From: Nitrospinota bacterium
Lineage (GTDB): Bacteria; UBA8248
NCBI GenBank assembly: GCA_028820795.1
Contig: JAPPHK010000028.1
Location: 1 to 40,454 of the forward strand
Direction of reading: 5' to 3'
Length of the DNA: 40,454 nucleotides
How positions within the stretch are numbered: position 1 is the stretch's first letter; each line of letters opens with the position of its first letter. This document shows, piece by piece, positions 34,676 through 40,454 of the stretch. The notes below the pieces were generated by a model that saw only the letters and a program-made list of their open reading frames with translations, was not told where the DNA came from and searched no databases. The translations under genes and the position numbers were made by a program.

Positions 34676-37228
34676 ATGAGCGAGGCGGCTGCGCGCGTCA
34701 AGATAAACAGGCTGCTCGAAGAGGCGGGCTGGCGTTTCTTCGCCGAAGACGGAAAGCCCGCCAACATCTGCCTGGAGCCGAGCGTCACCATCAAGGCGGC
34801 GGACCTTGACGCTTTGGGCGATGACTTCGAGCGAACATCCAGAGGCTTTATCGACTTTTTACTGCTCGATGAGGCGGGATTCCCCTTCATCGTCCTGGAG
34901 GCGAAGTCGGAAGATAAGGACCCGCTCGTCGGCAAGGAGCAGGCCCGAAGATACGCGCGTTCTCAGAACTGCCGCTTCGTCATTCTCTCGAACGGCAACC
35001 GTCACTACTTCTGGGATCTGGAACACGGAAACCCTCACTCCATTCCTGATTTTCCGGCGCCGGGCTCGGCATCCGCCCGCCGGGAGTTTTCCCCCAATCC
35101 GCAGGTACTAATCGACGAACGAGTCGGCGATGACTACATCGTCCTCACCCAGCGGCCGAACTACGCCAAGGAGGCCGCCTGGAAGAACGCTCACGAGCGC
35201 GAAGAATTCATCCGGGCCAACAAGCTGCGTTTTTTGCGTCCCTATCAACTGCGGGCTGTCCACGCGCTGCAAAAGGCGGTGCGAGAAGGGAGCGACCGCT
35301 TCCTGTTCGAGATGGCGACCGGCACGGGCAAGACGCTCACCGCCGCCGCCATCATCAAGCTGTTTCTGCGCACGGGCAACGCCCGCCGCGTGCTCTTCCT
35401 GGTGGACAGGCTCGAACTCGAAGAGCAGGCGTTCAAGGCCTTCAGGGAATTGCTCTCGAATGACTACGACACCGTCGTCTACAAACACAACCCCGACGAC
35501 TGGCGGCGCGCCGAGATCGTCGTTACCACCGTGCAATCCTTCCAGTTCGACGACAAATACGAGCGCCTTTTTTCACCGACGGACTTCGACCTGGTGATTT
35601 CGGACGAGGCGCACCGTTCGATAAGCGGCAACGCGCGCGCGGTTTTCGATTTCTTCGTGGGCAGCAAGCTGGGCCTCACGGCGACGCCCCGCGCCTACCT
35701 CAAGAACTTCGACGAGATCGACGCGACCATACGCGACCCGCGCGCGGTGGAACGCCGCCTGCAACGAGACACCTACCACACCTTCGGCTGCGAGATCGAT
35801 CGGCCCACTTTTCATTATTCGCTGCTCGACGGCGTGAGGGACGGATACCTGATCAACGCGACCGTGATGGACGCACGCACGGACGTTACCACGCAGCTTC
35901 TCTCGGAGCAGGGCTTCGTCGCCGCGTTCGCCGACGATGAGGGCGAGGAATGGGAGGAAATCTACAAGAAGCGCGAGTTCGAAAAACGCTTCTATTCCGA
36001 AGCGACCAACCAGCTTTTCTGCAAGACCTTTCTGGAGAAGGCCCTGCGCGATCCCGTGAGCGGGGAAGTTGGAAAGGCCATCGTCTTCGCCGTAAGCCAG
36101 AACCACGCGGCCAAGCTCGCGCAGATATTGAACGAGATCGCCGACAGGATGTTTCCGGGCAAGTACCAGTCCGACTTCGCCGTGCAGGTGACCTCCCAGG
36201 TCGCAGACGCCCAGCAATTCACCATCAATTTCTCGAACAACAACCTGCTCGGTTCGGCCAACTTTCTGGATGGTTACCGCACGAGCAAGGCCCGCGTCTG
36301 CGTGACGGTGGGGATGATGACGACGGGCTACGACTGCACCGACGTTTTGAACCTCGGCCTGATTCGCCCCATCTTCTCGCCCACCGATTTCGTGCAGATA
36401 AAAGGGCGCGGCACGCGCACGCACGATTTCAGGCGGGAGATCATTGACGAGCGGCTCTTGCGGGATTTTCCCGAATCGGATGAAACGAAGAAGACCACGT
36501 TCATGCTCTTCGATTTCTTCGGCAACTATGAATACTTCGAGACCGAATACGACTACGAGCAAGTGCTGAAGCTGCCGCAAAGCCGCGGGCGGGGCGGGGA
36601 CGATCCCGGTGAGGGCGACGGGCCGACTCCGACAGGAGGCGTTTACGAGTATACGGGCGAGGACATTCTCGCGGGGGTAAAGGAAGTGCCCATCGGATAT
36701 CGGGGCATGAAGGTCGACCGCATGCTCTTCGACAGGTTCCGCGATACCGTTCAGGGGGATGCGTCCATCGCCGCCGCCGTCCGGGCCGGTGAGTGGGAGC
36801 GCGTGCTCGACCATGTGAACCGGGAAGTGTTCGACAAGCCCGAGGATTTTTACAACCTCGACAAGCTGCGCAAGGCCGTCGACGCGGACCGCCGCCTCAC
36901 CCTGCGCGAGATTCTGGAGAAAGTCTTCGGCCTCATCCCCGAGTTCAAGTCGAAGCGAGACCTGCTGGAGGAGGAATTCGCCAAATTCCTCGCCGAGCAC
37001 GAAACAGATGAAGCGAGTGCCATTCCGGCGGTTCGGAATTATTTCGAGGCGTATCTCACGAGCGACAGGCTTCGATCCGTCATCGACGAGAGGCGGTACA
37101 ACGAACTCGTCACGAACTCCGCTTTTTCACTCGACGACTTGCGCAACGTGCCGGAGAAGTATCGCGCTCTCATCCCGAACTACGTCAAGGATTACGTTTC
37201 TTTGAACAAGTTTGCGCCATATCCTTAG
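34676..37228 (+). CDS. hsdR: Mirror copy: HsdR
   Basis: Identical to 3227-5779. Confidence 0.95.
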   Translation: MSEAAARVKINRLLEEAGWRFFAEDGKPANICLEPSVTIKAADLDALGDDFERTSRGFIDFLLLDEAGFPFIVLEAKSEDKDPLVGKEQARRYARSQNCRFVILSNGNRHYFWDLEHGNPHSIPDFPAPGSASARREFSPNPQVLIDERVGDDYIVLTQRPNYAKEAAWKNAHEREEFIRANKLRFLRPYQLRAVHALQKAVREGSDRFLFEMATGTGKTLTAAAIIKLFLRTGNARRVLFLVDRLELEEQAFKAFRELLSNDYDTVVYKHNPDDWRRAEIVVTTVQSFQFDDKYERLFSPTDFDLVISDEAHRSISGNARAVFDFFVGSKLGLTATPRAYLKNFDEIDATIRDPRAVERRLQRDTYHTFGCEIDRPTFHYSLLDGVRDGYLINATVMDARTDVTTQLLSEQGFVAAFADDEGEEWEEIYKKREFEKRFYSEATNQLFCKTFLEKALRDPVSGEVGKAIVFAVSQNHAAKLAQILNEIADRMFPGKYQSDFAVQVTSQVADAQQFTINFSNNNLLGSANFLDGYRTSKARVCVTVGMMTTGYDCTDVLNLGLIRPIFSPTDFVQIKGRGTRTHDFRREIIDERLLRDFPESDETKKTTFMLFDFFGNYEYFETEYDYEQVLKLPQSRGRGGDDPGEGDGPTPTGGVYEYTGEDILAGVKEVPIGYRGMKVDRMLFDRFRDTVQGDASIAAAVRAGEWERVLDHVNREVFDKPEDFYNLDKLRKAVDADRRLTLREILEKVFGLIPEFKSKRDLLEEEFAKFLAEHETDEASAIPAVRNYFEAYLTSDRLRSVIDERRYNELVTNSAFSLDDLRNVPEKYRALIPNYVKDYVSLNKFAPYP

Positions 37229-37354
37229 AGGAATTCCCTGCGCGATATGGCGCAGTCCGGCCGGCGTTTGATAAATGATTTGCGCCATGACATAAAGAGT
37301 GGGTCATCTCCTGCCCTCGCAGCAGGAGACGCTCATTCTCAGGGAGGTCAAACC

Positions 37355-37486
37355 ATGAGCCGGAACACGAGCAAATCATGGGGACGCCCCGCCCGGAATG
37401 TCATGGAAGTCCCGACCGGAACTGCGAATCGAAGCACCAAGACGATATTCAGAGCGGCGGACAGGAAAATCCCTGTATCAGCGTAA
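37355..37486 (+). CDS. Mirror copy: small 43-aa hypothetical protein
   Basis: Identical to 2969-3100. Confidence 0.4.
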   Translation: MSRNTSKSWGRPARNVMEVPTGTANRSTKTIFRAADRKIPVSA

Positions 37487-37591
37487 TTCGGGAGCGGTCG
37501 CCTTGGCGGGCGTTGAGCCGCGTCTTGGTATTTGCGGCGCGCGGCGCGTTTCCTTCTACAAAATCGTTTTTCCATTTCGGGGGGTGCGGAC

Positions 37592-37834
37592 ATGGACGCA
37601 TTAGATAATGACATTGCGGCGTTCGAAAAGATGCGTGAACGCCTGGAGGCGCAACATCTGGGGAAATGGGTTGTGTTTCACCAGGAAGAGTTTATCGGAA
37701 CTTTCGATAGTTTTCATGATGCGGCGCAAGTGGCGGTAAAGAAGTTCGGCGCAGGCCCTTACCTGATTCGCCAAATCGGCGCGAGGCCGCAATCTTTGCC
37801 GGCGTCGGTATTGTACAGGCCGATAGATGCTTAG
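37592..37834 (+). CDS. Mirror copy: small DUF5678-like protein
   Basis: Identical to 2621-2863. Confidence 0.65.
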   Translation: MDALDNDIAAFEKMRERLEAQHLGKWVVFHQEEFIGTFDSFHDAAQVAVKKFGAGPYLIRQIGARPQSLPASVLYRPIDA

Positions 37835-38267
37835 CACGGATTGCGGCTTCTCCAATCGGGAGGATCTGGTCAAATACGGGCCGACACTGTTGGTGGACGT
37901 CGGCTTCGACCCGACTTTCGACCCGGGAAAAGAGGGGAGCATTCCCATCCCCTCGATTCAGCAAATCCATGCCGTCGTGGATACCGGAGCGACGATAAGC
38001 TGCATCGACAAACAACTGGCCGCCCAGTTGAAACTGCCGGTTGTGGATCGCGAAAATCTGGCTGGAATCGGCGGCGCTTACGTCGCCGATATGCACGCGG
38101 CGCAGATATATATTCCCGCGCTGGATCATATACAATACGGCTCTTTTGCCGGGGTCGACCTGGTTTCCGGCGGGCAAAGGCATTTCGCCCTGATAGGCCG
38201 GACGTTTCTCGGAAATTTTCAAATGGATTATAACGGCATCACCGGCAAGGTCGTGATTCGCGGGTAA
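37827..38267 (+). CDS. Mirror copy: retropepsin-like aspartyl protease
   Basis: Identical to 2188-2628. Confidence 0.8.
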   Translation: MLSTDCGFSNREDLVKYGPTLLVDVGFDPTFDPGKEGSIPIPSIQQIHAVVDTGATISCIDKQLAAQLKLPVVDRENLAGIGGAYVADMHAAQIYIPALDHIQYGSFAGVDLVSGGQRHFALIGRTFLGNFQMDYNGITGKVVIRG

Positions 38268-38369
38268 TTTCCCGAATCACGTCTGATCGATCATATCATT
38301 CCCATAGGAAGAAACCCCATTCTCGACGCCGACACCAGACGCCGCATCGACACCGCCCGCGACATCCTC

Positions 38370-40445
38370 GTGGGCAAGGTTCCCGACCCCAAGTCCCAGG
38401 TCGAGCAGATCACCATCGCCCTCATCTACAAGTTCATGGACGACATGGACGCGCAGATAGAGGAACTGGGCGGGGAGCGCAGCTTCTTCGGCGGGGATTT
38501 CGCCCGCTACGGGTGGCCCAAACTGACTCGCGGGGGTTTGGGCGGCTTCGAGACTCTGAACCTCTACGCCGACGCTATTACGAAAATGTCAGAAAACCCC
38601 GGAATACCGCCACTGTTTCGGGATATTTTCAAGAACGCCTTTCTGCCCTACCGAGACCCCGAAACGCTTCGAATGTTTCTCAAGGTCATCGACGAGTTCA
38701 GCTATGAGCATTCGGAAAGGCTGGGCGACGCCTTTGAATACCTGCTGTCCGTTCTCGGATCGCAGGGCGATGCCGGCCAGTTCCGCACGCCGCGCCACAT
38801 CATCGACTTCATCGTCGGGATAGTGGACCCCCAAAAGGACGAGAAGATTCTCGACCCCGCCTGCGGCACCGCCGGTTTTCTCATCTCCGCCTACAAGCAC
38901 GTTCTGAAGTCAAACGCGGAGGCTAACGGCGGAGGCGCCTTGACGCCAGAGGAGAGGAAGCGGCTGGCCGACAACTTGAAGGGTTACGACATTTCGCCCG
39001 ACATGGTGCGCCTCTCGCTGGTGAACATGTATCTCCACGAGCTCAAGGACCCGCATATTTTCGAGTACGATACGCTCACCAGCGAGGAGCGCTGGGAAGA
39101 TTTCGCAGACGTGATTCTGGCGAACCCCCCGTTCATGTCGCCCAAAGGCGGCATCCGCCCACACAACGGCTTTTCAGTCAAATCCAAACGAAGCGAAGTG
39201 CTCTTCGTGGACTACATGGCCGAGCATCTCACACCGGGGGGACGCGCGGGAATCATTGTGCCCGAGGGGATCATCTTCCAGAGCCAGAACGCTTATAAGC
39301 AGCTTCGCAAAATGCTGGTGGAGGAATGCCTAGTCGCCGTGGTCTCGCTCCCTGCGGGCGTGTTCAACCCCTATGCAGGAGTCAAGACCTCCGTTCTTAT
39401 TTTGGATCGGGCACTGGCGAGGAAAACGGGCCATGTCGCTTTCTTCAAAGTGGAGAACGACGGCTTCGACCTGGGAGCGCAGCGGCGGGAGATTGATAAA
39501 AACGACCTGCCGCAGGCGAAGGCGGAAATTCTCGAATATCTGAGACGCGGGCGGGCGGGGGAATCGCTTGACGACTTCGAACCTACGTTGGGGTTAGTCG
39601 TCGAGAAGGAGAAGATTGCAGGGGGCGGGGAGTACAACCTGAGTGGGGAGAGGTATCGGGAGAATCGAGTTCTCTCAAAAACGAAATGGCCGATGGTGGA
39701 GTTAGGGGAAATTTGCGACGGTATTTTAAGCGGAGGTACGCCATCAACAAAAAATGAAGATTACTGGAATGGAGATATTCCGTGGATTACAAGCGCGGAC
39801 ATCGTGGACCTCAAGACCGCGATGCCCCGGAAGTACATCACAGAGAAAGCCATTAAAGAATCAGCGACTAACTTAATCCCTAAGGGGAATCTGATAGTAG
39901 TAACAAGAGTTGGACTAGGGAAGTTATTCAGGAATGACTTTGATGTTTGTATTAGCCAGGATTCCCAAGGACTAATCATAAAAGATACGATCAACGCAGA
40001 CTATCTCGTGTATGTGCTTAAGGATAAAGTCGAAAATTTCAAGAAGGTTAGTCAAGGTTCAACGATTCAGGGGGTTACTAAAGGACAATTATCGGAAATC
40101 CAAATCCCCCTCCCGCCTCCTGATATTCAAAAAGAGATCATCGCTGAAATCGAGGGCTACCAGAAGGTCATCGACGGAGCGCGCGCGGTGGTTGACAACT
40201 ACCGCCCGCATATAGCGATCGATCCCGAATGGCCGATGGTGGCGTTGGGGGAGGTGTGTGAAGTTAAAGGAGGAAAGAGGCTCCCAAAGGGAGAACAGTT
40301 TGCCGGTTATCCGACAAAACATCCATACATTCGCGTAAGCGATTTCCGAGATCAATCTGTTGAATTAGACAATTTGAAGTTCATCTCAGAAGAAATACAT
40401 GTAAACGTTCGGCGGCAGGGTGACGGGAGTTGTTTCAGCGGTTGA
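38370..40445 (+). CDS. hsdM: Mirror copy: HsdM-HsdS fusion (truncated)
   Basis: Identical to 10-2085. Confidence 0.9.
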   Translation: MGKVPDPKSQVEQITIALIYKFMDDMDAQIEELGGERSFFGGDFARYGWPKLTRGGLGGFETLNLYADAITKMSENPGIPPLFRDIFKNAFLPYRDPETLRMFLKVIDEFSYEHSERLGDAFEYLLSVLGSQGDAGQFRTPRHIIDFIVGIVDPQKDEKILDPACGTAGFLISAYKHVLKSNAEANGGGALTPEERKRLADNLKGYDISPDMVRLSLVNMYLHELKDPHIFEYDTLTSEERWEDFADVILANPPFMSPKGGIRPHNGFSVKSKRSEVLFVDYMAEHLTPGGRAGIIVPEGIIFQSQNAYKQLRKMLVEECLVAVVSLPAGVFNPYAGVKTSVLILDRALARKTGHVAFFKVENDGFDLGAQRREIDKNDLPQAKAEILEYLRRGRAGESLDDFEPTLGLVVEKEKIAGGGEYNLSGERYRENRVLSKTKWPMVELGEICDGILSGGTPSTKNEDYWNGDIPWITSADIVDLKTAMPRKYITEKAIKESATNLIPKGNLIVVTRVGLGKLFRNDFDVCISQDSQGLIIKDTINADYLVYVLKDKVENFKKVSQGSTIQGVTKGQLSEIQIPLPPPDIQKEIIAEIEGYQKVIDGARAVVDNYRPHIAIDPEWPMVALGEVCEVKGGKRLPKGEQFAGYPTKHPYIRVSDFRDQSVELDNLKFISEEIHVNVRRQGDGSCFSG

Positions 40446-40454
40446 GAACGTGCT

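Larger units (their letters stand above)
20228..40454 (-). repeat. Right arm of the perfect inverted repeat (reverse complement of 1-20227)
   Basis: Mirror coordinates and identical translations for all ORFs, with no spacer between arms. Confidence 0.98.

Noticed and set aside
1-40454. Two copies of a type I R-M system, two TA systems and so on as a natural duplicated island
   Set aside because: Exact mirror identity with a zero-length spacer is better explained by a palindromic contig; copies in the right half are not treated as independent.

Overview
The 40,454-bp window is an exact head-to-head palindrome. Bases 1-20227 are the reverse complement of bases 20228-40454, and every ORF at x..y has a twin at (40455-y)..(40455-x). 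There is therefore only about 20.2 kb of unique sequence. The axis falls inside a 30-bp dispersed-repeat palindrome (TGTAGGGGCGGTTCG|CGAACCGCCCCTACA), which points to a fold-back or assembly artefact, though a hairpin-ended molecule cannot be excluded from sequence alone. The unique half encodes: a type I restriction-modification locus (hsdR and a fused hsdM-hsdS truncated at the contig edge) with a retropepsin-like aspartyl protease and two small ORFs between hsdR and hsdM; a Phd/YefM-PIN toxin-antitoxin pair with a palindromic operator candidate; a tauABC-like ABC transporter; a TbpB-like surface lipoprotein; DoxX; a TVP38/TMEM64 (VTT) membrane protein; a class I SAM methyltransferase; a cupin; an M20 peptidase divergent from an alpha/beta hydrolase; and an uncharacterised protein ending at the axis. 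The intergenic DNA is rich in short repeats: variable-core TGTAGGG...CCCTACA palindromes, a roughly 194-bp MITE-like element, modular TTGTTGAAAAAG/CCTTGAGGG boxes, and two diverged copies of a ~178-bp element whose differences are mostly synonymous in one short reading frame. Right-half features are listed as mirror copies, not as independent loci.
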